A stretch of DNA of 53,175 nucleotides from UMGS172 sp964634675. Lineage in GTDB: Bacteria > Bacillota > Clostridia > Oscillospirales > Acutalibacteraceae. The DNA is taken from the NCBI GenBank assembly GCA_964634675.1, contig CAZWLH010000003.1, positions 1 through 53,175 on the forward strand. Reading direction: 5' to 3'. Each line of letters begins with the position of its first letter. Position 1 is the first letter of the stretch. The position numbers and the translations under genes are program-made. Below are positions 1 to 7,985 of this stretch, piece after piece. The notes under the pieces were generated by a model. It worked only from the letters and a program-made list of their open reading frames with translations. It did no database searches and was not told the DNA's origin.

Positions 1-1045
1 ATTCGGTGAGGTCCTCGACCGTAACAACACCGGCAACGCCACCATATTCGTCGGTAACTATGACCATTTGCAGGTGCTTTTCGGTCATTTCGGTGAACAG
101 ATCACGGCATTTTTTCGACTCGGGTATGAACATCGCCTCACGCATAACGTCGGAGGGCTTAAGTCCCTTCGGCAGCTCACGTCCGACATACCGCAAAAGG
201 TCCTTAACATAAAGCACACCTCTGATATTGTCGAGCTCCTCCTCATAAACGGGAATTCTCGAGCAGCCGGCCTCGATGGCCTCGGCTATGACCTCGCCGA
301 GCTCGTCGTTCTGCTCGGCGGCGGTGAGGTATGTTCTGTGGGTCATAATATCACCTGCGGTGAGATCTCCGAATTCGAAAATGTTGTTTATCATTTCCTT
401 TTCTATTTCTTCGAGCACACCGGTCTCTTCGCCCTCGTCGACCATTGAAAGTATTTCGTCCTCGGTGACGGGTGCTTCATCGGCATGGGGGTCACCGCCG
501 AATATCTTGACCAATATTCTCGCAACGCACGACGTAAACCACGTAAACGGGAAAAGCAGCCATTTCGCAAACAGCAATACCCCCGACATCGCATAAGCGT
601 TTTTATCGGGATCCTGCTTTCCGAGACGGCGCGGCACCATGCTTGCCAGCACCGCAAACACCGCTGCGGACAAAACGGCGATAACGAGCGCGAGGAGCGC
701 AACGCAAAGCAGCCATTCGGAAACACTTCCGTAGCTTGAAAGACTTAAGCCGTTTTCGGCGTATTTCGGCAAAAAGCAAAGCAGGGAAGAAGCAACCGAA
801 AGCATTGCTCCGAGGGCGGTTCCCGCGGCGGCGGTATCGGTCGGCTTGGGTCTGCTCTCAAGCAGACGGGACAAGCGTCCTGCCGTTTTATCCTTGCCGT
901 CATCGGCGGCCTCTCTCAGCTTTTTCTCGCTCAGCTCCTTAAGTGCCGAGGTGCCGAGTGTCAGCAAAAAGCAAAACACAACACAGGCGGCAAAGACCGC
1001 CAAAAGCATAATATTGTCGGTGGTATCGGGTTCGGGATCGTCCAT
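1..1045 (-). CDS. CNNM/CBS-domain membrane protein (HlyC/CorC family), 3' end cut off
   Basis: Partial gene running off the left edge; about 348 codons are present. Translated by hand, it has an N-terminal hydrophobic segment (about residues 10-32), further membrane segments near 75-92, 112-138 and 152-175 (CNNM/DUF21 region), then an acidic linker with DEILSMVDEGEETG and two CBS motifs. The first contains MTHRTYL...GCSRIPVYEE...GVLYVKDLL; the second ends in DEYGGVAGVVTVEDLTE, the hallmark of CorC/HlyC proteins. Family members sit in the cytoplasmic membrane and are linked to magnesium/cobalt efflux or resistance; the substrate here is unknown. The start ATG at 1045 has TAGGAG about 8 nt upstream. 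The membrane region has a long, charged first cytoplasmic loop. A C-terminal CorC_HlyC domain would lie outside the window. Confidence 0.88.
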   Translation of the reverse strand, partial: MDDPEPDTTDNIMLLAVFAACVVFCFLLTLGTSALKELSEKKLREAADDGKDKTAGRLSRLLESRPKPTDTAAAGTALGAMLSVASSLLCFLPKYAENGLSLSSYGSVSEWLLCVALLALVIAVLSAAVFAVLASMVPRRLGKQDPDKNAYAMSGVLLFAKWLLFPFTWFTSCVARILVKIFGGDPHADEAPVTEDEILSMVDEGEETGVLEEIEKEMINNIFEFGDLTAGDIMTHRTYLTAAEQNDELGEVIAEAIEAGCSRIPVYEEELDNIRGVLYVKDLLRYVGRELPKGLKPSDVMREAMFIPESKKCRDLFTEMTEKHLQMVIVTDEYGGVAGVVTVEDLTE

Positions 1046-1110
1046 TTTTTAAAACTCCTATACATTAAATAATCGTAAGAATGTCTGTAATGTAAAACAT
1101 TCCGAATTAT

Positions 1111-1139
1111 ATAATAATTGCCGACGGTTTATTTGTCAA
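1111..1139 (-). promoter_or_regulatory. sigma-A promoter of the CNNM/CBS gene
   Basis: On the minus strand, TTGACA (1134-1139) and TATTAT (1111-1116) are separated by exactly 17 bp. It lies about 65 bp upstream of the ATG at 1045, in the gap between the divergent CNNM gene and the ABC transporter operon. Confidence 0.7.
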
Positions 1140-1260
1140 CAGTTTTTGTCGCTCATAAGGTCGGCCGATTTAAATTTTAAACGGTTTTTAAAGAAAAAGC
1201 TTTATTATTTGGAGGTTTTGTGCTACAATTACCCTATGTTTATCGAATGTTAACCGATTG

Positions 1261-1290
1261 TTTACAAATCGGCGGTCGGCGTTTGATAAA
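1261..1290 (+). promoter_or_regulatory. possible promoter of the Gld-like ABC operon
   Basis: TTTACA (1261-1266) and GATAAA (1285-1290) are 18 bp apart, about 40 bp before the ATG at 1331. The -10 box is weak (four of six positions), so this is a moderate candidate only. The remaining sequence between 1140 and 1260 is AT-rich with no gene. Confidence 0.4.
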
Positions 1291-1330
1291 ATCCTTATGT
1301 ACGTAACAAATTTATTTGGAGGAAACACAG

Positions 1331-2398
1331 ATGATCAAGGTTGAAAACCTATCCAAAAAATACGGTTCTCACGTTGCGGTATCGGATGTCAGCTTTACCG
1401 TAAACGGTGGTGAGATCCTCGGCTTTTTGGGTCCTAACGGTGCCGGAAAAAGTACCACGATGAATATTATAACGGGATATCTTTCGGCTACCGCCGGAAG
1501 CGTTTCTATCGACGGCTATGATATTCTCGAAAACCCCAACGAGGCAAAAATGCGAATCGGCTATTTGCCCGAGCTTCCGCCGCTCTATCTCGATATGACG
1601 GTAAAGGAATATCTTAACTTTATATATGACCTCAAAAAGGTCAAATTCCCCAAGGCACCGCATATCAACGAGATATGCCGCCTTGTCAAGATAAGCCACG
1701 TTACCGACCGCCTGATAAAGAACCTTTCAAAGGGTTACCGTCAGCGTGTCGGCATTTCACAGGCCCTTATCGGAAACCCCGACGTGCTTATTCTCGACGA
1801 GCCGACCGTCGGACTCGACCCCAAACAGATAATCGAGATACGCACCCTTATCACCGAGCTCGGCAAAAACCACACCGTCATTCTGAGCTCTCACATCCTT
1901 TCCGAAATACAGGCCGTTTGCGAGCGCGTTATCGTCATCAACCACGGCAGCATAATTGCCGATGACACCCCTGCGAACCTTTCAAAGGCCTTGTCGGATG
2001 ACCACACCCTCACCGTTCGTGTCGGCGGCCCGAGAACCGACGTTCTCAAGGTACTTTCGAGCATTTCGGGTGTTGCCAACGTCACCTGCACCGGTATGCA
2101 GGAGAAAAACTCCAACGATTTTATTATCGAGCCTCAAAACAACGCCGACGTAAGACGTGCGATATTCGACCGTTTGTCCGACCGTAAGTGGCCGCTTTTG
2201 CTTATGCAGTCGAACGAGATGTCGCTTGAGCAGATATTCCTGCGACTGACCGAGATGTCGGACAGTGAGCAGAAAAGAATTTTCGGCAGCCGCAAGGCAC
2301 CTGCCGCAGATGCCGAAAGCATTGCGGCCGAAGCCGAAGCCGAAAACGAGACCGAAGCCGCTTCGACCGAGGCTGAAACGAAAGGAGAGAACGAATAA
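1331..2398 (+). CDS. ABC transporter ATP-binding protein (GldA-like)
   Basis: Cytoplasmic ATPase of an ABC-2 type transporter, 355 residues. All motifs are visible: Walker A GPNGAGKST (about 35-43), signature LSKGYRQRVG (about 134-143), Walker B VLILDEPTVGLDP and H-loop ILSSHILSE. The segment IGYLPELPPLY at the Q-loop is typical of GldA-like ATPases. I chose ATG 1331 because GGAGGAAACACAG precedes it directly; the in-frame TTG at 1316 overlaps the ribosome binding site. After the nucleotide-binding domain come an accessory C-terminal domain and an unusual tail of about 40 residues rich in Glu and Ala (AEAEAENETEAASTEAET). The stop overlaps the next start (TAATG at 2396-2400), so the permease is translationally coupled. 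Substrate unknown. Confidence 0.93.
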   Translation: MIKVENLSKKYGSHVAVSDVSFTVNGGEILGFLGPNGAGKSTTMNIITGYLSATAGSVSIDGYDILENPNEAKMRIGYLPELPPLYLDMTVKEYLNFIYDLKKVKFPKAPHINEICRLVKISHVTDRLIKNLSKGYRQRVGISQALIGNPDVLILDEPTVGLDPKQIIEIRTLITELGKNHTVILSSHILSEIQAVCERVIVINHGSIIADDTPANLSKALSDDHTLTVRVGGPRTDVLKVLSSISGVANVTCTGMQEKNSNDFIIEPQNNADVRRAIFDRLSDRKWPLLLMQSNEMSLEQIFLRLTEMSDSEQKRIFGSRKAPAADAESIAAEAEAENETEAASTEAETKGENE

Positions 2399-3108
2399 TG
2401 AAGGCCATTTTCAAAAGAGAATTCAAGTCTTTCTTCACCACTCCTTTGGGCTATGCGTATCTTGCGCTTATGATGTTCGCCCACGGAATGAGCTTTGCCG
2501 ACCTTTACGGCAACGGCAGCACCGATATAAGCTATATTTTCGGAACCTTTTTCTCATTCGCCGCAATATTCCTTCTCATTCCCATTCTCACTATGAGAAC
2601 TATGAGTGAAGACCGCCGTCAAAAGGTCGATCAGGTGCTCATCACCTCTCCCGTCAGCCTTTATTCGATAGTATTGGGCAAATTCTTCGCAACCCTTGCG
2701 ATCTTTATGCTCGGATATACCATGACCTTTGTTTTCCAGGTCATCATCGCCTTCCAGCAGGTAACGGTCAACTGGTTGCTTTATATCGGCAACATTTTGG
2801 GCGTTTTGCTTATCGGCTCGGCACTGATAGCCCTCGGCATCTTCATTTCCTCACTTACCGAAAGTCAGATTGTTTCCGCTATCGTCAGCTTTGCCGCTTC
2901 GATACTGCTTTATTTGCTTGATTCGATCGCATCAAGCATCAACATAAGCTGGATAACCAAGGCCGTTGAAAAGATTTCCTTCGTCGGCCGTTATACCACC
3001 TTTGCTTCGGGAATTTTGGATTACTCCAACGCCGTTTTCTTCATCGGCTTTGCCGCAATATTCATATTCCTCACCGTGCGTGTGCTTGATAAGCGCCGCT
3101 ATTCTTAA
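2398..3108 (+). CDS. ABC-2 type permease (GldF-like)
   Basis: Integral membrane subunit of 236 residues with about six hydrophobic helices. An early motif PILTMRTMSEDRRQKVDQVL marks ABC-2/GldF-type permeases, in which a cytoplasmic stretch contacts the ATPase. It begins on the ATG that overlaps the stop of the ATPase gene (TAATG), and is followed 18 bp later by the GldG-like gene. In Bacteroidetes GldAFG is tied to gliding. In Clostridia the same gene order occurs without gliding, so an export or envelope-related role is the most that can be inferred. The length is normal for this family. Confidence 0.9.
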   Translation: MKAIFKREFKSFFTTPLGYAYLALMMFAHGMSFADLYGNGSTDISYIFGTFFSFAAIFLLIPILTMRTMSEDRRQKVDQVLITSPVSLYSIVLGKFFATLAIFMLGYTMTFVFQVIIAFQQVTVNWLLYIGNILGVLLIGSALIALGIFISSLTESQIVSAIVSFAASILLYLLDSIASSINISWITKAVEKISFVGRYTTFASGILDYSNAVFFIGFAAIFIFLTVRVLDKRRYS

Positions 3109-3126
3109 TGAAAGGGGTGCTTTTAA

Positions 3127-4839
3127 ATGGCTTTTAATTTCAGGAATAATGAGCAGGGCGAGGCTATGCCCAAGCTCAAAAACAGGATCGCTCTCAAGAG
3201 AAACGTTTATGCCGTTGTGCTTTCGGTTATATTCATCGCAATTGTCATTGCCGTTACAGCACTTTCGACCGTGCTTGCCGAGCGTTATCCCCTTGATATC
3301 GACCTCACAACCGACAAGCAACACAGTATTACCGACAACAACTTCGATTACATTAAAAATATCGACAAAAAGATTAACATTTATGTCACCGTCACCGAGG
3401 ATAACTATAACTGCACCACTGCCTCAAACGACACCATCGGCTATATCGCCGCCAAGGACAAGTTTGTCGATTACAGTACCGCAAACGTGGCATACTATAC
3501 CCAGACCGTCGAGCTTTTGAAGAAATATCAAAGCTATAACAGCAACATCAACGTTCAGTTTATCGACGTTTATGATGCAAAGACCCGTGAAATAACCGAC
3601 AACTTCGAGGATTTAAACTGGAGCACGGGCGATATCCTTGTTGAGGGTGTTTTAACCGTTGACGGCAAAGAGGTCACACGCCGCACCACCGTCACCTATG
3701 CCGACGTTTATACTTTGAAGGACATAAGCGGAAATGCCGATCTGATAACGAGCAACTCTATGTATATGATGTACTACGGAGACTATGCTCTTTACGGCTA
3801 CGGCTACGGCTATTTGATCATCGAAAACAAGATCGAATCGGCCATTTCTTCGGCAATATATAAGGTAACCTCTCCCGAGACACCAGTATTCCTTGTGCCG
3901 ACCGTCATCAGCAACTCCGACAGCATCAAAGATGCACTTGAAAATGTGCTGACCGTCAACAACTATTCGGTTGATTACAACGACCAGCCTTTGTCGGTAC
4001 TTCTCACACCCGAAAACTATGAGAAGTATGACGGAATCATTCTTTCAAACTGCAAGGCCGACATAACCTCCACCGAGCGTCAGCTTATTGAGGACTTCCT
4101 CAACAACAACGGTACCAAGGGCAAGTCGCTCTTCTATTTTGCCGGCACCAACACCGTAAAGCTCACTAACCTTTGCGGCCTGCTCGGTGACTGGGGTATC
4201 GGCTTTGAGGACGGTATACTTTATGAGACCGATACAGGTTATCACGTAACAAGCACACCCACCAAGCTTATTATGGAAAGCGCCGAAAGCGAATACACCG
4301 AGGTTTCGGATCAGCTCGGAAAATACTGCCTTGCCGATAACCTTATCCCCATGAAGCAGCTTTGGCCCTCCTCGACCACTGCGACCTATACCCGTTCGAC
4401 CACCGTCTTTATCCGCACCGCAAGTATGGGCTATACCACCGTTATGCCGATCGATGCCGACAAGGACTGGAAGCCCGCATCCGATGCCGCAAAGGATAAG
4501 CACATCACGGGTATTCTCTCACGCGATGACGACACTGTCGACAATGCCTATGTTTCGAGCTATATCATTGCGTTCGCTTCCTCGGACTTCATCAGTGCCG
4601 ACAACAACACCTCTTACAGCACCGGCAACCTCAACGTTGCGCTTGACACCTTCAACGAGGCCACCGGAAACGCCGATGCCGCCTTCAGCTTTGTTCCCAA
4701 GACCATTACTACCCAAAGCTATGCAGATTCGGTCACAGAGGGCAAGGTCAGAGCGGTCAAGATCATCTTTATGATCGCGGTTCCCGTTGCCATTCTCGCT
4801 GTTTGCGTGGTAGTATGGATCAGGAGAAAGAGAAAATGA
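3127..4839 (+). CDS. GldG-like extracytoplasmic ABC transporter component
   Basis: Protein of 570 residues with one N-terminal membrane helix (about 26-50), a large extracytoplasmic domain and a C-terminal helix followed by the stop-transfer RRKRK. This is the topology of the GldG/ABC-type uncharacterised transport family. Early text LAERYPLDIDLTTDKQHSIT matches the DLT...S/T motif seen in GldG proteins. A central segment has the look of a GATase-like fold (DGIILSNCKADITSTERQLI). The ATG at 3127 follows AAAGGGG. The stop TGA overlaps the ATG of the next gene (ATGA at 4836-4839), so this and the DUF4340 gene are coupled. It probably forms the outer part of the transporter with the DUF4340 protein; no catalytic role is visible. 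Confidence 0.85.
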   Translation: MAFNFRNNEQGEAMPKLKNRIALKRNVYAVVLSVIFIAIVIAVTALSTVLAERYPLDIDLTTDKQHSITDNNFDYIKNIDKKINIYVTVTEDNYNCTTASNDTIGYIAAKDKFVDYSTANVAYYTQTVELLKKYQSYNSNINVQFIDVYDAKTREITDNFEDLNWSTGDILVEGVLTVDGKEVTRRTTVTYADVYTLKDISGNADLITSNSMYMMYYGDYALYGYGYGYLIIENKIESAISSAIYKVTSPETPVFLVPTVISNSDSIKDALENVLTVNNYSVDYNDQPLSVLLTPENYEKYDGIILSNCKADITSTERQLIEDFLNNNGTKGKSLFYFAGTNTVKLTNLCGLLGDWGIGFEDGILYETDTGYHVTSTPTKLIMESAESEYTEVSDQLGKYCLADNLIPMKQLWPSSTTATYTRSTTVFIRTASMGYTTVMPIDADKDWKPASDAAKDKHITGILSRDDDTVDNAYVSSYIIAFASSDFISADNNTSYSTGNLNVALDTFNEATGNADAAFSFVPKTITTQSYADSVTEGKVRAVKIIFMIAVPVAILAVCVVVWIRRKRK

Positions 4840-6626
4840 GTTTGACCCCCGATAAAGACAATTTAGAAAACGGCATTTCTTCGGCAAAGCCCGAGGAAAT
4901 GCCAACCTCGGAGCCAACGTCCGAGGTTGCCGAAGCCGCCGAGACCGAGCAGTCGACCATCTTTGCAAAGCACGTTTACGATACCAAAAAGCCCGCAAAA
5001 AACGGCTCTAAAAAGCGTATCGTGATTTGTGCGGTCGCTGCGGTATTGTGTGCGGCAACGGTCGGAGGAGTATTCCTTGTTGACCGATTTATCCCCGACG
5101 GCAGCTCAAGCTCGACCGTTTCAATTGCCGAAGAAACCTCGATATCGGTGCTCAAATACGCCGATATCGTTAAGGATTCCACCGTAATGGTCGACGGAGA
5201 GAGCGTTACAGTCGACACCAATATCGAAAAGGTGCGCTTTGTCAACGGAAACGGCGAATTTACCGCAATTCCGTATTTCGAAAAGTCCGAGAAGAATAGC
5301 GATACCTCTTCGGCCTCTTCGACCTCATCCGAGACCAAGACCTATACCCACACCACCAAGTGGTATATCGATGGTATCGACCGTTCGATGACCGATTCGT
5401 CCTCTATCGCAAGCACCGTTAAGGAGTGTCTCGGCATAAACGCCTTCCGCGAAATGGAGAACACCTTTGCTTCGGTCGAGGAGTATCATAAATATTACGG
5501 TATGACCGACAAGCTGACCGCCGGTTGTGTAATCGATTTCAACGACGGCACCGAGCAGCTTCTGATAACCGTCGGCAATCTGCTTGCCACGGGAGATGCC
5601 TATTACTTCAAAACAAGTCTCAGCGACACCGTTTATGTTGTAAGATCGGATTATGCCGAACGCTATTTCTGCTCAAGCAAGGAAATGGCCGACCCGACCG
5701 TCATCGAAAAGATCGTCAAGACCGATGCCAACGCCTCCTACTTCAATTCGGACGGTGAGCTTGCGAGATTCGATTCCATAAAGCTTTCGGGCGCCGCCTT
5801 TGACGGAAAGACCTATGAGTTCAAAATGGCTACCGGCGCTTCGGCCGACTATATGCCCTATCTTATGACCTCTCCCTACAACCGCCCTGCCGACGATGAG
5901 TTTATAAGCAAAATACTCGCCTTTGCAGGCAGCGGACTTGATGCTTCAACGCTTTACAGCTATTCGATAAGCGACAAGGACATTAAGGAAGCCGGCTTTG
6001 AGAATCCCAAGGGCATTATCGAGCTTCGGATCGGAGACTATTATTTCAAGCTTACCATCGGCGGATATTTGGGTGACGGCACCGAATCCGTAACCGCAAT
6101 GGTCGACGGTAAAAAGCAGGTATTCGGCATTTCGACCGACGATTTCGCTTTCATAATAAACGCCTCGAACGACATCACCAAGATGTTTAACGCCGACTTT
6201 ATTATGGAGGACATATATACCGTTAAGAGCGTTGATATCGCCGATTCGACCGGCTCCTATTCCTTCGATCTCAAGCACGTTCCGAGAGAGGCCGACAGCT
6301 CGGTTTATGACACCACCGTCACCAAAAACGGAACGGTTATGAACACTCAGTCGTTTAAGCTTATTTATCAGCGTATACTGATGCTTTCCATGACCGAGTT
6401 TGTGACCGAGGCCGAGCATAATGAGCCTGTTTTGAAGGTCACCTTCAACTTTATCGAGGGTGGCAAGAAAACGGTCGAGCTGACACCCGTTGCCGACGAT
6501 ATGTACCACTATGTCGCATGGGTCGACGGCACTCCGCTCGGCGAGGTAATAAAATCCGGTGTAGATGACATCGTTTCCTGCCTTGAGACCTATCTCAACG
6601 GCGGAGAGGTTCCCGATACCTGGTAA
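4836..6626 (+). CDS. DUF4340 domain-containing membrane-anchored protein
   Basis: Protein of 596 residues. A highly acidic N-terminal cytoplasmic stretch (about 60 residues, rich in Glu/Thr/Ala) precedes a single helix (about 62-82, VICAVAAVLCAATVGGVFLV) and a long extracytoplasmic region with repeated DUF4340-type segments (for example GIIELRIGDYYFKLTIGGYL). DUF4340 proteins are the usual last gene of GldAFG-like operons. ATG 4836 was chosen because AGGAG stands 9 nt upstream and it forms the ATGA overlap with the GldG-like stop; upstream ATG 4815 lacks a ribosome binding site. Function unknown. The operon ends at the terminator around 6660-6698. Confidence 0.85.
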   Translation: MSLTPDKDNLENGISSAKPEEMPTSEPTSEVAEAAETEQSTIFAKHVYDTKKPAKNGSKKRIVICAVAAVLCAATVGGVFLVDRFIPDGSSSSTVSIAEETSISVLKYADIVKDSTVMVDGESVTVDTNIEKVRFVNGNGEFTAIPYFEKSEKNSDTSSASSTSSETKTYTHTTKWYIDGIDRSMTDSSSIASTVKECLGINAFREMENTFASVEEYHKYYGMTDKLTAGCVIDFNDGTEQLLITVGNLLATGDAYYFKTSLSDTVYVVRSDYAERYFCSSKEMADPTVIEKIVKTDANASYFNSDGELARFDSIKLSGAAFDGKTYEFKMATGASADYMPYLMTSPYNRPADDEFISKILAFAGSGLDASTLYSYSISDKDIKEAGFENPKGIIELRIGDYYFKLTIGGYLGDGTESVTAMVDGKKQVFGISTDDFAFIINASNDITKMFNADFIMEDIYTVKSVDIADSTGSYSFDLKHVPREADSSVYDTTVTKNGTVMNTQSFKLIYQRILMLSMTEFVTEAEHNEPVLKVTFNFIEGGKKTVELTPVADDMYHYVAWVDGTPLGEVIKSGVDDIVSCLETYLNGGEVPDTW

Positions 6627-6659
6627 AGCCGCTTTAAATGCTCAATAATACCGAATGAA

Positions 6660-6698
6660 AACCGCCCTGTTCCAAAAGAACAGGGCGGTTGTTTTGTT
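6660..6698. terminator. bidirectional terminator between the ABC operon and ilvE
   Basis: A 13-bp perfect stem (6660-6672 with 6678-6690, around CCGCCCTGTTC) with a five-base loop is followed on the plus strand by TTGTTTTGTTTG. On the minus strand an A-rich stretch upstream supplies the U-run, so it can serve both convergent operons. Confidence 0.9.
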
Positions 6699-6710
6699 TG
6701 ATTGGGTTTA

Positions 6711-7736
6711 TCAGCCGATGACCTTGATCCAGCCTTCGGGAGCTTCAATGCGTCCCATTTGAATTCCGGTAAGGGTCTCATAAAGCTTCTTGGTGACAGG
6801 TCCCATCTCGGTCATACCCGAGGGGAATGCTATCTCCTTGCCGTGGTCGGCGATCTTGCCGACAGGCGAAATAACGGCGGCTGTTCCGCAGAGTCCGCAC
6901 TCGGCAAAATCACCGAGCTCGCTTACACTGACGGGGCGCTCCTCAACCTCCATACCGAGGTAATCCTTGGCAACGGTCAGGAGCGAACGGCGAGTGATAG
7001 ACGGAAGAATGGTATCCGACTTCGGTGTGACAAGCTTGCCGTCCTTGGTCACGAAGATGATGTTGGCGCCGCCGGTTTCCTCAATATGAGTACGTGTTGC
7101 GGAGTCAACGTAAACGTTTTCGTCAAAGCCCTTTTCGTGAGCATCGACGATATTGTAGAGGCTCATTGCGTAGTTTAGGCCTGCCTTGATATGTCCGGTT
7201 CCCTTGGGAGCGGCACGGTCAAGGTCGCTTATGCGAACGGTGATCGGCTTTGCGCCGCCCTTGAAGTAGGGGCCGACGGGGGTTGCGAAAATTCTGAACT
7301 GATACTCGGTAGCGGGCTTAACACCGATAACGGCGTTGCTGCCGAACATATAGGGACGAAGATAGAGCGTTGCGCCCGAGCCGTAAGGCGGAACAAAGTC
7401 GGCATTTGCGGCAACGACCTTCTCAACAGCCTCAACAAACTTTTCAACCGGGAATACCGGCATTTTAAGACGCTCGCAGGAATCCTTCATACGCTCTGCG
7501 TTGAGGTCGGGACGGAAGCAAACGATCTTGCCGTCCTCGGTGGTGTATGCCTTAAGACCCTCAAAGCAGGTCTGTGCATACTGTAAAACACCTGCACACT
7601 CGTTGATTACGATGTTTTCATCGGTGATAAGGGCACCGTCATCCCATTTTCCGTCCTTAAATTCGGAAACGAAACGGTAGTCGGTCTTGACGTATCCGAA
7701 GCCGAGCTCGCCCCAGTTAATATCCTTTTTTGCCAT
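6711..7736 (-). CDS. ilvE: branched-chain amino acid aminotransferase
   Basis: PLP-dependent class IV aminotransferase of 341 residues. It interconverts leucine, isoleucine and valine with their 2-oxo acids using glutamate/2-oxoglutarate, in the cytoplasm. The PLP lysine lies in GHIKAGLNYAMSL and the class IV signature is EETGGANIIFV. The N-terminal NWGELGFGYVKTD is typical of the eukaryotic-like/Firmicutes IlvE subgroup. The ATG at 7736 follows AGGAGG with 8 nt spacing; reading from 7784 would add 16 residues unlike the family. It is monocistronic between its own promoter (7798-7826) and the bidirectional terminator. No attenuator is visible in the roughly 55-nt leader. Confidence 0.96.
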   Translation of the reverse strand: MAKKDINWGELGFGYVKTDYRFVSEFKDGKWDDGALITDENIVINECAGVLQYAQTCFEGLKAYTTEDGKIVCFRPDLNAERMKDSCERLKMPVFPVEKFVEAVEKVVAANADFVPPYGSGATLYLRPYMFGSNAVIGVKPATEYQFRIFATPVGPYFKGGAKPITVRISDLDRAAPKGTGHIKAGLNYAMSLYNIVDAHEKGFDENVYVDSATRTHIEETGGANIIFVTKDGKLVTPKSDTILPSITRRSLLTVAKDYLGMEVEERPVSVSELGDFAECGLCGTAAVISPVGKIADHGKEIAFPSGMTEMGPVTKKLYETLTGIQMGRIEAPEGWIKVIG

Positions 7737-7797
7737 TTTATTTACCTCCTGCGGTAATGCGGCGGACTTTCCGTGCATTATCAATTTGTACCGTTAA

Positions 7798-7826
7798 ATT
7801 TTATCACTATAAGCCCAAAATGTCAA
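7798..7826 (-). promoter_or_regulatory. sigma-A promoter of ilvE, extended -10
   Basis: Minus strand: TTGACA (7821-7826), 17-bp spacer, TAAAAT (7798-7803) preceded by TGA, giving an extended -10. It lies 62 bp upstream of the ilvE ATG. Confidence 0.8.
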
Positions 7827-7918
7827 TATTTCCGACCGAATTTAGTGCTCTGAAGACGCAAAAACCGCATTTATCGGTGCATTTCTCGACTAATACCCGG
7901 AAAAGCGTTCCACAGCTC

Positions 7919-7947
7919 TTGAAAGTCATTATATTTTGTGATAAAAT
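7919..7947 (+). promoter_or_regulatory. sigma-A promoter of prfC, extended -10
   Basis: TTGAAA (7919-7924), 17-bp spacer, TAAAAT (7942-7947) preceded by TGA. The start codon of prfC lies 39 bp downstream. Confidence 0.8.
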
Positions 7948-7985
7948 AAACATTTGTAAAACTATTATTAGGAAGAGGAAAGCAA

